Assembly (NCBI GenBank): GCA_944322255.1
Contig: CALUOK010000008.1
Coordinates: 1-64,000, forward strand
Direction of reading: 5' to 3'
From: Candidatus Methanomethylophilaceae archaeon
GTDB taxonomy: Archaea; Thermoplasmatota; Thermoplasmata; Methanomassiliicoccales; Methanomethylophilaceae
Length of the DNA: 64,000 nt
Part shown: positions 33,711 through 41,586 of the stretch, one piece after another
How positions within the stretch are numbered: the first letter of the stretch is position 1
Layout of the letters: every line of letters starts with the position of its first letter
Translations under genes and position numbers: made by a program
Notes under the pieces: generated by a model
What the model saw: only the letters and a program-made list of their open reading frames with translations
What the model was told of the DNA's origin: nothing
Database searches by the model: none

Positions 33711-35234
33711 ATGAAAGGGATGAACAAGGCGATCGTGGGGATCGTCTTCGGTATTGCACTCATATACGCGGCGCTGTCGCTGATGCTGACGGTGCTAAAC
33801 CTCATGGACACGGGCACGGTGTCCATGTTCCTGTTCCTGCCCCACGGAGGGGAGCTGGGAGTGGACCTGGGGGACTACCTCGGGTTCCTCGTCGAGCCGT
33901 ACGACTCGTTCCTCTCCCTGGTGGGCGTCACGGTCACCGGCGACGCCGGGACCCTGAAGATCATAGAGCTAGTCCTCGTGGTGGCCGGGTTCGCACTGGC
34001 CGCGGCCGGGATGGTCACCAGGCCGTCCCTGGACTGCACAGGGACCAACAACCCCGCCCAGTACCTCTGGACCCACAGGCCCGGAGCGGCCGCGAGGTGC
34101 CTGACCGCCCCCTGGGGACTCCTGACCGCATGCTGGCGCAGGTCGAAGCCGCTGGTCATCGTACCGATAGTACTGCTCCCGTTCTACGCCTCCTGGGCCC
34201 TGATGATGACCGTGTTCCTCATCATCCCGTTCGCGGTCATGCGCGCGGTCATCGGTGCCAGGATCAGGTCGGCCGCCAAGCGCGAGGGGAGGGAGTACGA
34301 GAAGTCCACCCAGTACGCCGTCTGCCCCAAGTGCAAGAGGAACTTCGTCAGGCCCAAGGTCAAGTGCAAGTGCGGCCTGGACCTGGACTACCCCGTTCCC
34401 AACGCCTACGGCTACAAGTACCACGTGTGCAACAACGGCCACGAGATCCCCTGCACCTCCGGAAAGAGGTCCAATCTCAGGACCATCTGCCCCTACTGCG
34501 GCGCGGACATCGAGACCAGGGAGGCCATGCCCGTGTCCGTGGCCATGGTAGGAGCCGTGGGGTCCGGCAAGACCACCATGATGCTGGCCGCCGTGGACAC
34601 CATAACCAAGATGGCCAGGACCAGGGACGTGTCCGTGGAGGCGGTCACCCCCGGAGTGTCCAAGCAGGCCGTCATGGCCAAGGACGTGGCCCCGAAGACA
34701 GCCCCCGGGGAGCTGGACACCGAGTGCCTGTTCCTCAGGTCCAGGACCATGCAGGACAAGGAGCTGATGATAAACGACATCTCCGGCCAGGAGTTCGAGC
34801 CCAGGGAGGGGAAGGCGCTGTTCGAGGAGTACTACACCTACACCGACGGGATAGTGTTCGCCTTCGACCCCATGTCGCTGACCAGGCAGAGGAGGGGGGC
34901 TATGCCAATGGACGTCTTCGAGTCGTTCCACTTCATGTACTCCCAGATCACCGGGACCAGCCCCAACAAGGTCTCCGACGTGCCCATGGCAGTCGTGGCC
35001 ACGAAGAACGACATCGTCAGCCCCCGTCTGGCGGACAAGGACGTCAGGAGGTTCCTCATCGAGAACGGCCAGGACGGGTTCGTCAGGGTTCTGGAGTCTC
35101 TGTTCTCGGATGTGAGGTACTTCGCGGTGTCGTCATACGGCGACGACTGCATGTCCGCTGCGAAACCGTTCTGGTGGATCGTCTCCAAGACGGACCAGGA
35201 GCTGGCCGGCGCCGTGCCCATCGAGATGGACTGA
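33711..35234 (+). CDS. Membrane-anchored zinc-ribbon GTPase-like protein (507 aa)
   Basis: N-terminal membrane helices (about 5-27, 85-105, 145-180), then a double zinc ribbon (about 200-270: CPKCKRNF, KCKCG, CNNGH, CPYCGADI) and a C-terminal P-loop domain with VGAVGSGKTTMM (about 280-291), DISGQEFE as a Walker B/G3-like motif and VATKNDIVS as the base-recognition motif. This fits a TRAFAC-type GTPase of the double-GTPase-2 kind found in prokaryotic signalling or conflict systems. ATG 33711 preferred over GTG 33708 or ATG 33720. Partner unknown. Confidence 0.72.
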   Translation: MKGMNKAIVGIVFGIALIYAALSLMLTVLNLMDTGTVSMFLFLPHGGELGVDLGDYLGFLVEPYDSFLSLVGVTVTGDAGTLKIIELVLVVAGFALAAAGMVTRPSLDCTGTNNPAQYLWTHRPGAAARCLTAPWGLLTACWRRSKPLVIVPIVLLPFYASWALMMTVFLIIPFAVMRAVIGARIRSAAKREGREYEKSTQYAVCPKCKRNFVRPKVKCKCGLDLDYPVPNAYGYKYHVCNNGHEIPCTSGKRSNLRTICPYCGADIETREAMPVSVAMVGAVGSGKTTMMLAAVDTITKMARTRDVSVEAVTPGVSKQAVMAKDVAPKTAPGELDTECLFLRSRTMQDKELMINDISGQEFEPREGKALFEEYYTYTDGIVFAFDPMSLTRQRRGAMPMDVFESFHFMYSQITGTSPNKVSDVPMAVVATKNDIVSPRLADKDVRRFLIENGQDGFVRVLESLFSDVRYFAVSSYGDDCMSAAKPFWWIVSKTDQELAGAVPIEMD

Positions 35235-35241
35235 AACCACT

Positions 35242-35272
35242 GCCCGCCTCCGGGCGGGCGCAGATCTCTTTC
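35242..35272 (+). terminator. Terminator of the GTPase-like gene
   Basis: Perfect 7-bp stem GCCCGCC / GGCGGGC with TCCG tetraloop, then a T-rich stretch TCTCTTTCTTT. Confidence 0.8.
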
Positions 35273-35378
35273 TTTGCTGGCCATGTCGCCGGTGATCAGA
35301 ATTCTGATCCGCCGACGATCTTCATGTTTGGACCCCCGTCCAAGGGGATTTCTATCCGGGGTTAGACGACCATCGGAA

Positions 35379-35540
35379 TCAGTCGTAGCGGCGGTAGGGG
35401 TTCATGGTGATCCAGTTCCAGAACCTCTGCAATCTGGTCCTCTTCACACCCTCTCTCCGTTCCCTCTCTTCCAGGGCCTCTTTGGCATGTTCAGCCAGTT
35501 CCTTCTTCGTGTACAGACGTACGCCATTGATTTCGATCAT
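35379..35540 (-). CDS. Small basic protein, 53-aa family, copy 1
   Basis: MIEINGVRLYTKKELAEHA, a charged helix, then KRTRLQRFWNWI and the end PYRRYD. Unknown function. It is one of three 53-aa paralogues in the window (also 39701-39862 and 39935-40096), and conservation of the basic/aromatic end argues it is a real protein. Its ATG overlaps the stop of the membrane protein gene (ATGA), so the two form an operon. High Arg/Lys content suggests nucleic acid or membrane-surface binding; inference. Confidence 0.75.
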   Translation of the reverse strand: MIEINGVRLYTKKELAEHAKEALEERERREGVKRTRLQRFWNWITMNPYRRYD

Positions 35541-36022
35541 TGAATAACCCCCAGTGTGAACAGGGACATGCCTAAGCCGAACAGGATTATCTCAACATTC
35601 CATAGTTTGTTCATCCGACTGTGTTTCATGATGTTGTATTCGAGAGAACCGAGTCTGCTCTCGATAACGATATCGATAGCTGACTGTAGATTATTAAACC
35701 TTACCTTATGATTTATAAATGAGATTCCAAGGAGGGTTTTGCCACTCTGGTTTATGATTATGATGCAAAGCGATATGGACATCAGCATCAGGACTATGAC
35801 CAGTTGATGAATGTAGCTGTCAAAGCCCATGCATGCGACGATGATCGCACATGCTAGGGAAGCCACGATGGACGAGCCTGTACGATACCCTTCGATCTCA
35901 CTCAATACAGTGTCGTTCTGGTATCCGACCTCGTATAAGATGAACCAGGCTGTTCTCTCGCGCACCATATCTGCGATTTCTCGTCTAAGTGATTTAAACC
36001 AGTATGCGTGCAGGCACGTCAC
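35537..36022 (-). CDS. Small membrane protein, operon partner of the 53-aa protein (161 aa)
   Basis: Not recognised. The N-terminal ~50 residues are amphipathic and charged (SLRREIADMVRERTAWFILYEV), followed by two adjacent membrane helices (SSIVASLACAIIVACMGF, QLVIVLMLMSISLCIIII), a polar segment with VRFNNLQSAIDIVIESRLGSLEYNIMKHSRM and a last membrane helix (VEIILFGLGMSLFTLGVI). AT-richer than its neighbours. A decayed remnant of its 3' end lies before the second 53-aa gene at 39859, so the pair was duplicated. Confidence 0.7.
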   Translation of the reverse strand: MTCLHAYWFKSLRREIADMVRERTAWFILYEVGYQNDTVLSEIEGYRTGSSIVASLACAIIVACMGFDSYIHQLVIVLMLMSISLCIIIINQSGKTLLGISFINHKVRFNNLQSAIDIVIESRLGSLEYNIMKHSRMNKLWNVEIILFGLGMSLFTLGVIQ

Positions 36023-36204
36023 AAAGTCTGTTTCACTGATGTTAGGGATTATAGGGTGTTATGGAATCGACAACTCGAAACTCATAATGATGATGGATAG
36101 AATTTACAGGTTATAGCATTGAAGAATCAGATCACAACATCATTTCATGCCTAAAAATCTTCATATTTTTCATAAAATTCGATTGATTATACCCATACCC
36201 CCTA

Positions 36205-36221
36205 TTGGATTATACATCCAA
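36205..36221. promoter_or_regulatory. Operator TTGGAT-N5-ATCCAA, site 1 before the dockerin-SBP gene
   Basis: Perfect 17-bp palindrome TTGGAT TATAC ATCCAA. Together with the site at 36253 it brackets a TATA-like CTAAATAC (about 36226). The same palindrome occurs before cbiM and before the second binding-protein gene. Confidence 0.7.
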
Positions 36222-36252
36222 ATCACTAAATACCCATTTCAGTCATGCCTAA

Positions 36253-36269
36253 TTGGATATAGCATCCAA
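36253..36269. promoter_or_regulatory. Operator TTGGAT-N5-ATCCAA, site 2 before the dockerin-SBP gene
   Basis: Second perfect copy (TTGGAT ATAGC ATCCAA), 48 nt centre to centre from site 1 and ending 8 nt before the ATG at 36278, where it would block transcription start or elongation when bound. Confidence 0.7.
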
Positions 36270-36277
36270 GTGATTGA

Positions 36278-37693
36278 ATGAACAAGAAGTTTGTTGCATT
36301 GGTGGTAGTCGCCATCGTCCTGGTCGCGGCGGTGGTCGCCGTCGCAGCCAATACCAAATCCGGAAGCGGCGGGTCGGACGAAATCGATCTCGTTTCTAGC
36401 GGAAACTACCTGAAGATCTTCGGGAACGCGAACGGGGACCATCTGATCGATGAGACCGACGTGAACATTATCCAAGATTACATCAATGGAGACGTCAAGG
36501 ATTCAGATCTGATCAGAGTCACTGAAGAGGATAACGGAAACGTGTATTATCTGGCGGATGCGAATCTCGATGGCACCGTTGATGAGAAGGACATCAGTTA
36601 TCTCAGGGGGATCATCGACAGAACCGGGGAGGAGATGAGTCTGATCGATACATTCGGCCATCTTGTCACGGTTCCCATGACTAGCAACCGCATCATTTGC
36701 GATTATTTCGCCACTGCGGAACTGCTGATGCTGGTTGGTGTCCAGGACAAAATCGTCGGAGCCAGCAATGCGCTCATGGTCCTCTCTGACTATTACCTGC
36801 AGGGAGCTGATTTGGACAACGTGGTGAATTTCTACAGCAGGACCGCACCCGACTACGAGGCTGTGGCCGAGGCGAATCCTGACATCTGGGTCGTATCGGA
36901 AGATTATGCGCCGACATACGGCAACAATGTCAACTGCCCAGTTGTCGGGCTGGACAGCCTTGTGTTCGATTTCGAGGATATCTATTCCAGCAGTCCGATC
37001 ATGTCTGCTCTTCTCGCAGGGTATATTTTCAACAATGTGGACAAGGCAATAGAGTATGTCAACTGGTATCTGGAGAAGTGGGATATGCTCTACTCGGTGA
37101 CCTCACAGCTCTCCGATGATGAGAAGCCCACCGTCTTCTGCACAGGGTATGACAACCATGTAGTGGATCAGAGTGTGAACCAGTGTCGTGTCTTCCTCAG
37201 CAATACCGTGCCGTACAAGGCTGTGGAGCTCGCCGGTGGGAAGAACATCATAGATGATTGCTCATCACTGCCAGATCCCAAGCCCAGGCCCACTTCCAAT
37301 GTCAATATGGAGTTGGAATGGATATCGGAGCAGAAGTACGATTACATGTTCGTCCACTGCACCAAGTACACCGGTTCCGGGGGAATATCCTCGACCGTTC
37401 CAGACCACGGCTATACCTGCCATGATCCTTCCGAATACAGGGCAGCACAGGATGGGCTGGGAGATATCGTGCCATTCTCGAACAGCTGCGATCCCGACAA
37501 CATGTATCTGATGCCGGGCGACTACATGAACGGGGCATCTGGAGGCATACTGTCTGCAATCGAAATCGCCAGTGTCATCCATCCCGAACTGTTCCCGGAT
37601 CTGGATGTTCTGGAGGAACAGCAGGAGTACATCGATCTGATGGGATTCGACTACGACGTTCATCAGGGCGTGTTCTTCCTGGAGAATGCTTAA
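36278..37693 (+). CDS. Dockerin-fused ABC transporter substrate-binding protein (471 aa)
   Basis: Signal peptide/anchor at residues 1-24. Two dockerin type I-like calcium loops follow: NANGDHLIDETDVNIIQDYI (50-69) and DANLDGTVDEKDISYLRGII (94-113). The rest is a BtuF/FepB-like binding protein starting with a TFGHLVTVPMTSNRIIC segment (about 125-140), with long-helix linker and C-terminal lobes. It lies upstream of a FecCD permease and ATPase and carries two metal-regulon-like operators. Substrate is probably corrinoid, heme-like or siderophore-bound metal; not decided by sequence. A hairpin (37696-37709) separates it from the permease. Confidence 0.85.
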   Translation: MNKKFVALVVVAIVLVAAVVAVAANTKSGSGGSDEIDLVSSGNYLKIFGNANGDHLIDETDVNIIQDYINGDVKDSDLIRVTEEDNGNVYYLADANLDGTVDEKDISYLRGIIDRTGEEMSLIDTFGHLVTVPMTSNRIICDYFATAELLMLVGVQDKIVGASNALMVLSDYYLQGADLDNVVNFYSRTAPDYEAVAEANPDIWVVSEDYAPTYGNNVNCPVVGLDSLVFDFEDIYSSSPIMSALLAGYIFNNVDKAIEYVNWYLEKWDMLYSVTSQLSDDEKPTVFCTGYDNHVVDQSVNQCRVFLSNTVPYKAVELAGGKNIIDDCSSLPDPKPRPTSNVNMELEWISEQKYDYMFVHCTKYTGSGGISSTVPDHGYTCHDPSEYRAAQDGLGDIVPFSNSCDPDNMYLMPGDYMNGASGGILSAIEIASVIHPELFPDLDVLEEQQEYIDLMGFDYDVHQGVFFLENA

Positions 37694-37695
37694 AC

Positions 37696-37709
37696 GGGGA
37701 TTCGTCCCC
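37696..37709 (+). terminator. Intercistronic hairpin after the dockerin-SBP gene
   Basis: GGGGA / TCCCC stem with TTCG tetraloop, then CCTTTATC. It probably attenuates readthrough into the permease, giving more binding protein than permease. Confidence 0.55.
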
Positions 37710-37723
37710 CCTTTATCATTTCC

Positions 37724-38818
37724 ATGACCGAGGAATGCAGAGCTGGTCTGATTGAGGAGGAGCAACGCAAGATCCTGCTCATCAGGTCCCGCCGCGTGAT
37801 TTATCTGTCGATTCTGGTCGCGTCCATATTCGCCATAATGGGATACTCGTTCACAGTTGGGTCCTCATCCCTCACAGCCTTGGATGCGTACAAGATTCTT
37901 ATCGATCAGATATTCCCGGGGACGTTCGTTTCAGATTTCCCAGAATCGACATACGCCAACTACGTGTTCATAGTGACAGAGTTAAGGGCACCACGTGTCC
38001 TGGTTGCCGCACTGGTCGGTGCGATTTTCGCCATAGGTGGGTGTATTACTCAATCCATCCTCAAGAATCCCCTAGCTACGCCGTACACGCTCGGTGTGTC
38101 ATCGGGTGCATGCGTCGGTGCATCCCTATACTACATCTTCGGGATATCGCTTGTCGGAGGGACAATAGGGCTGATGGGTAACGCGTTCTTATTCGCTCTG
38201 CTGCCGGTGGCTGTCATGATGATCGCCATCACCAGGAGGACGGTCACTCCGATGATCCTTGTACTCAGCGGTGTCGCGTTCTCATACATCTTCAGTTCCA
38301 TGAACTCCATCATGCAGTACTTTGGTGACGACAGCGCCATCGCCAACGTTGTATTCTGGACCATAGGAGATCTCACGATGACTGACATGTGGATGGTTCC
38401 GATGCTGGTCGTCGCGTTGGCCCTCTATCTGGTGTATGTGATCTATTTCGGCAAGGATATGGACATAATGCGCATGGGCGATGACACTGCATCGTCACTG
38501 GGAGTGAACGTCACCTTCGTCAGAGCATCGGCGATGGTTGTAGCATGTTTGATGACTGCCGTCTCGGTCTCATGTACCGGTCCCATCGGATTCATATGCC
38601 TTCTTGCACCCCACATCTGCAGGAGATTGGTGGGATCCGACATGCGTTGGCTGGCCCCCACGTCCGCCTGTGTTGGGGCGATACTAATGCTCGTAGCCGA
38701 TATGATTTCCAAGGCTCTGTTCGCTCCGGTGATGCTGCCTGTCGGTGCTGTGACGGCCATACTTGGAGCGCCAGTCATGGTGTATATGCTCTACTCAAAA
38801 AGGGGGCTGAAAGCATGA
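37724..38818 (+). CDS. FecCD/BtuC-type ABC transporter permease (364 aa)
   Basis: About nine to ten membrane helices in the FecCD pattern. Family landmarks: ELRAPRVLVAALVGAIFAIGGCITQSILKNPLATPYTLGVSSGA (around 88-130), where the NPLA(T/S)P-(x)-LG-(x)-SSGA motif is characteristic, and TGPIGFICLLAPHICRRLVG near the C-terminus, which contacts the ATPase. Works with the adjacent SBP and ATPase to import corrinoid or chelated metal. Stop overlaps the ATPase start. Confidence 0.93.
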   Translation: MTEECRAGLIEEEQRKILLIRSRRVIYLSILVASIFAIMGYSFTVGSSSLTALDAYKILIDQIFPGTFVSDFPESTYANYVFIVTELRAPRVLVAALVGAIFAIGGCITQSILKNPLATPYTLGVSSGACVGASLYYIFGISLVGGTIGLMGNAFLFALLPVAVMMIAITRRTVTPMILVLSGVAFSYIFSSMNSIMQYFGDDSAIANVVFWTIGDLTMTDMWMVPMLVVALALYLVYVIYFGKDMDIMRMGDDTASSLGVNVTFVRASAMVVACLMTAVSVSCTGPIGFICLLAPHICRRLVGSDMRWLAPTSACVGAILMLVADMISKALFAPVMLPVGAVTAILGAPVMVYMLYSKRGLKA

Positions 38819-39588
38819 CAGACATGATGGTCTCCGCGGAAGGTGTTGAATTCTCATATGACCGCAAGGAACGGATTCTGAAAGGTGTGGGATTGGAACT
38901 TGGTCGCGGGGAGATCCTGGGCATCCTGGGTCCCAACGGATCTGGGAAGACGACGTTCCTGAAATGCATCAATAGGATTTTGGAGCCCTGTCAGGGAAAG
39001 GTATTGCTGATGGGTGATGACGTTGCAGGGATGAGAAAACGTGACATAGCCCGTAAAGTGGGTCTGGTCCCGCAGTCTTCAACCAATGATACATCATCAC
39101 CGATGGTCTATGATGTTGTCATGATGGGTCGTCGTCCTCATATGACATGGCAGTTCACTGATGAGGATGACCGCATCGTATGGGATATCATGAGGAGGCT
39201 GGATGTAGCGCACCTCGCATCCCATCACTTTAACGAACTCAGCAGTGGGCAGAGTCAGAGAGTGCTCATAGCACGTGCCATTGCTCAGAACGCGGAGGTT
39301 CTTCTTCTGGACGAGCCGACTTCGAATCTGGATGTCAGATATCAGATGGATGTGATGGACCTCATCCGTGGTATCGTGAAGGAGAACGATGTGTGTGCGT
39401 GTGCGATAATCCATGATCTGGATCTAGCGATGAAGTACTGTGACAAAGTGGTTCTAATCAGGGATGGAAGGGTGATGTCCTCGGGATCGGTTGACGAAGT
39501 GATGACGCCTGAGAACATTCATGATACATACGGAATTGAGGTCATCGTTGAGAAGATATACGGGCGTAACAGGGTGATGGTCGTTTGA
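38815..39588 (+). CDS. FecE/BtuD-type ABC transporter ATPase (257 aa)
   Basis: Walker A LGPNGSGKTT (38-47), signature LSSGQSQRVLIARA (about 140-153), Walker B LLLDEPTSNLD and the switch His in IIHDLDLA. SBP-permease-ATPase order is that of siderophore/cobalamin importers. ATG at 38815 overlaps the permease stop by 4 nt; the reading frame extends upstream only within the permease. Confidence 0.94.
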   Translation: MTDMMVSAEGVEFSYDRKERILKGVGLELGRGEILGILGPNGSGKTTFLKCINRILEPCQGKVLLMGDDVAGMRKRDIARKVGLVPQSSTNDTSSPMVYDVVMMGRRPHMTWQFTDEDDRIVWDIMRRLDVAHLASHHFNELSSGQSQRVLIARAIAQNAEVLLLDEPTSNLDVRYQMDVMDLIRGIVKENDVCACAIIHDLDLAMKYCDKVVLIRDGRVMSSGSVDEVMTPENIHDTYGIEVIVEKIYGRNRVMVV

Positions 39589-39700
39589 TTCCAAAGGAAA
39601 ACGGAGAGTCATATGACTCCCAGCTACTGAGATGGATTCAATCTGCAGAGGATTACATTTGTTTGTGAGAAGCTGTCGTCCGGATTTGGTGTTACGGAAG

Positions 39701-39862
39701 TCAGTCGTAGCGACGGTAGGGGTTCATGGTGATCCAGTTCCAGAATCTCTGCAACCTGGTCCTCTTCACGCCCTCCCTTCTTTCTCTCTGTTTCCTGGCC
39801 TCTCTGGCCTGTTTTGCCAGTTCCTTCTTGGTATACAGACGTACTCCATTGATCTCAATCAT
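39701..39862 (-). CDS. Small basic protein, 53-aa family, copy 2
   Basis: Same length and nearly the same sequence as copy 1: MIEINGVRLYTKKELAKQA, a charged middle (REARKQRERREG), then KRTRLQRFWNWI and PYRRYD. Differences are concentrated in the middle helix, with many synonymous changes elsewhere, so the protein is under selection. Its ATG overlaps the stop of a decayed membrane-gene remnant, mirroring the ATGA overlap of copy 1. Function unknown. Confidence 0.75.
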   Translation of the reverse strand: MIEINGVRLYTKKELAKQAREARKQRERREGVKRTRLQRFWNWITMNPYRRYD

Positions 39863-39905
39863 CGAACCATCCCCAATGTGAACAGGACATGTCTGAGCCG
39901 AACCG
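39859..39905 (-). pseudogene. Remnant of the 3' end of the small membrane protein gene
   Basis: The minus strand aligns with the last ~15 codons of the gene at 35537 (LFTLG plus a final M/V-(V/I) and TGA overlapping the next ATG) but with one base missing between the MS and LFTLG codons. No longer frame is open upstream. This marks a partial copy of the two-gene operon. Confidence 0.55.
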
Positions 39906-39934
39906 AATCATCCGAATGCAACGGTGAGGCGGTT

Positions 39935-40096
39935 TCAGTCGAACCGACGGTATGGCGTCCCGTCGATCCAGTTCCTGAACCTCTGCCATCTGGTCCTTTT
40001 CTCGCCATCCCTGGCATCCCTCGCATCCATGGACTCTTTCACTTTGCGCACCATCTCGCGTCTGGTCAGTATCTCGACTCTGCCTCCGCAGTTCAT
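39935..40096 (-). CDS. Small basic protein, 53-aa family, copy 3 (divergent)
   Basis: MNCGGRVEILTRREMVRKV, charged helix, then KRTRWQRFRNWI and PYRRFD. It aligns end to end with copies 1 and 2 if the start is the ATG at 40096, giving exactly 53 residues; an in-frame ATG at 40126 would add ten residues with no counterpart. RBS-like GGGGCAA lies just upstream of 40096. AT-rich promoter at 40130-40165. Unknown function. Confidence 0.72.
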   Translation of the reverse strand: MNCGGRVEILTRREMVRKVKESMDARDARDGEKRTRWQRFRNWIDGTPYRRFD

Positions 40097-40236
40097 GTCA
40101 TTGCCCCTGTCACGAACGAATCGCATCCGCTTTCGATAACATATAGTAAATTAATAAACTTAATTCCTGACCAGACGGACGATAACGAACAATTCCGAAC
40201 CGGCACTTCCAGTTCAGGAGGTCGAGCCGGTGCACC

Positions 40237-41586
40237 TCACTCGTTCCTGTACTCCAGGCACCTCTCCAGGAACCTGGTGGCGAACTCCGGGTTGGAGTAG
40301 TAGTACAGATGGGGGTATCCGGCGAGCATCCTGCCGGTGTCGTGCATGCAGTCGTACTCCCTGCCGTTGGCCTTCACCGCCCTCCAGTCGGAGCCGCAGT
40401 TGTCGCTGTCCCAGTAGTGGAACTCGTGGCCCTTGACGGAGATCTCCCCGCGGGTAACGCCGTTCTCCTTCAGGGGCGAGAACTCTGCGTAACCGAACCT
40501 GGTCAGCTTCCCGGTGTTCCTGACCTCTCCGGGTATCACGCCGCACATGGCGTGCATCTCCCCGTCGGAACCCTCCATCCTGTCGTGGAGGTACATGAAC
40601 CCGCCGCACTCGGCGATGCAGGGCATGCCGTCGGCGATCTTCTCCCTGATGTCCCTGAGCATGGAGGTGTTGGACTCCAGTTCGGCGGAGTGCAGCTCCG
40701 GGTAACCGCCGGACAGCACGATGCCGTCCACGTCCGGGAGCTCTGGGTCGGCCATGGGCGAGAACCTGACGATCTCCGCCCCGCACCTCTCCAGCAGCTC
40801 CACGTTGTCCTCGTATGTGAAGCAGAACGTCTCGTCCGCCGCAAGGCCTATCCTGACCCTGCCGTCGATGTGTCTGACCTCAGGCGCGGAGTACTCCAGG
40901 TCGGGGGCGGAGCCCGCCATCTTTATAAGAAGGTCTATGTCCAGGGTGCCCTCCAGCACCTCGGCCAGCCTGTTGAGCTTGTCCTTCAGCTCGTCGATCT
41001 CCGACGGGAGCACCAGACCCAGGTGCCTGCTCTCCAGGACCAGGTCGCTGACCTTGGGGACGTAGCCGATGGGCTCCACGCCCATCTCCCTGGCCGCGGG
41101 GGCGATGGTCTCGTAGACCCTCTGGGACATGTTGTTGAATATCACGCCCCTGATGTTGTTCTCCCTGAACTCCAGGAAGCCCTTCAGCATCGGCAGCACC
41201 GACATGCTGGCGCCGCGGCAGTTCAGCAGAAGGATGACGGGGATGTCCAGCCTCTGGGACACGTCGTAGGAGCTTGCCTCCGAGCTCAGGATGCCGATTC
41301 CGTCGTAGAATCCCATGACACCCTCCACCACGGAGATGTCGCAGGTCTCGGCAGTCCTTCCGAAGAGGTACCTCAGGGTGTCGTCGCCCACGAAGTAGGC
41401 GTCCAGGTTCTTCGACCTGGCGCCGATCACCCTGGAGTGGAACATTGGGTCGATGTAGTCAGGGCCGCACTTGAACGAGGCCACCTTCAGCCCCCTGTTC
41501 ACCAGCGCCTGCAGTATCCCGCAGGTGACCAGCGTCTTCCCGGACCCGCTGGCGGGCGCGGCTATCATGAACCTGGGCAGGCTCAT
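40237..41586 (-). CDS. cbiA: Cobyrinate a,c-diamide synthase (449 aa)
   Basis: ATP- and glutamine-dependent amidation of the a and c acetate side chains. Residues 8-20 hold the P-loop AAPASGSGKTLVT; the C-terminal class I glutamine amidotransferase domain has nucleophile Cys327 in AECGGFMYLH and a C-terminal HEFHYW. Genes cbiD, cbiG and cbiJET lie upstream on the same strand, overlapping here by 4 nt, so cobalamin rather than F430 synthesis (CfbB) is favoured, though methanogen enzymes of this family may serve both. Confidence 0.93.
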   Translation of the reverse strand: MSLPRFMIAAPASGSGKTLVTCGILQALVNRGLKVASFKCGPDYIDPMFHSRVIGARSKNLDAYFVGDDTLRYLFGRTAETCDISVVEGVMGFYDGIGILSSEASSYDVSQRLDIPVILLLNCRGASMSVLPMLKGFLEFRENNIRGVIFNNMSQRVYETIAPAAREMGVEPIGYVPKVSDLVLESRHLGLVLPSEIDELKDKLNRLAEVLEGTLDIDLLIKMAGSAPDLEYSAPEVRHIDGRVRIGLAADETFCFTYEDNVELLERCGAEIVRFSPMADPELPDVDGIVLSGGYPELHSAELESNTSMLRDIREKIADGMPCIAECGGFMYLHDRMEGSDGEMHAMCGVIPGEVRNTGKLTRFGYAEFSPLKENGVTRGEISVKGHEFHYWDSDNCGSDWRAVKANGREYDCMHDTGRMLAGYPHLYYYSNPEFATRFLERCLEYRNE

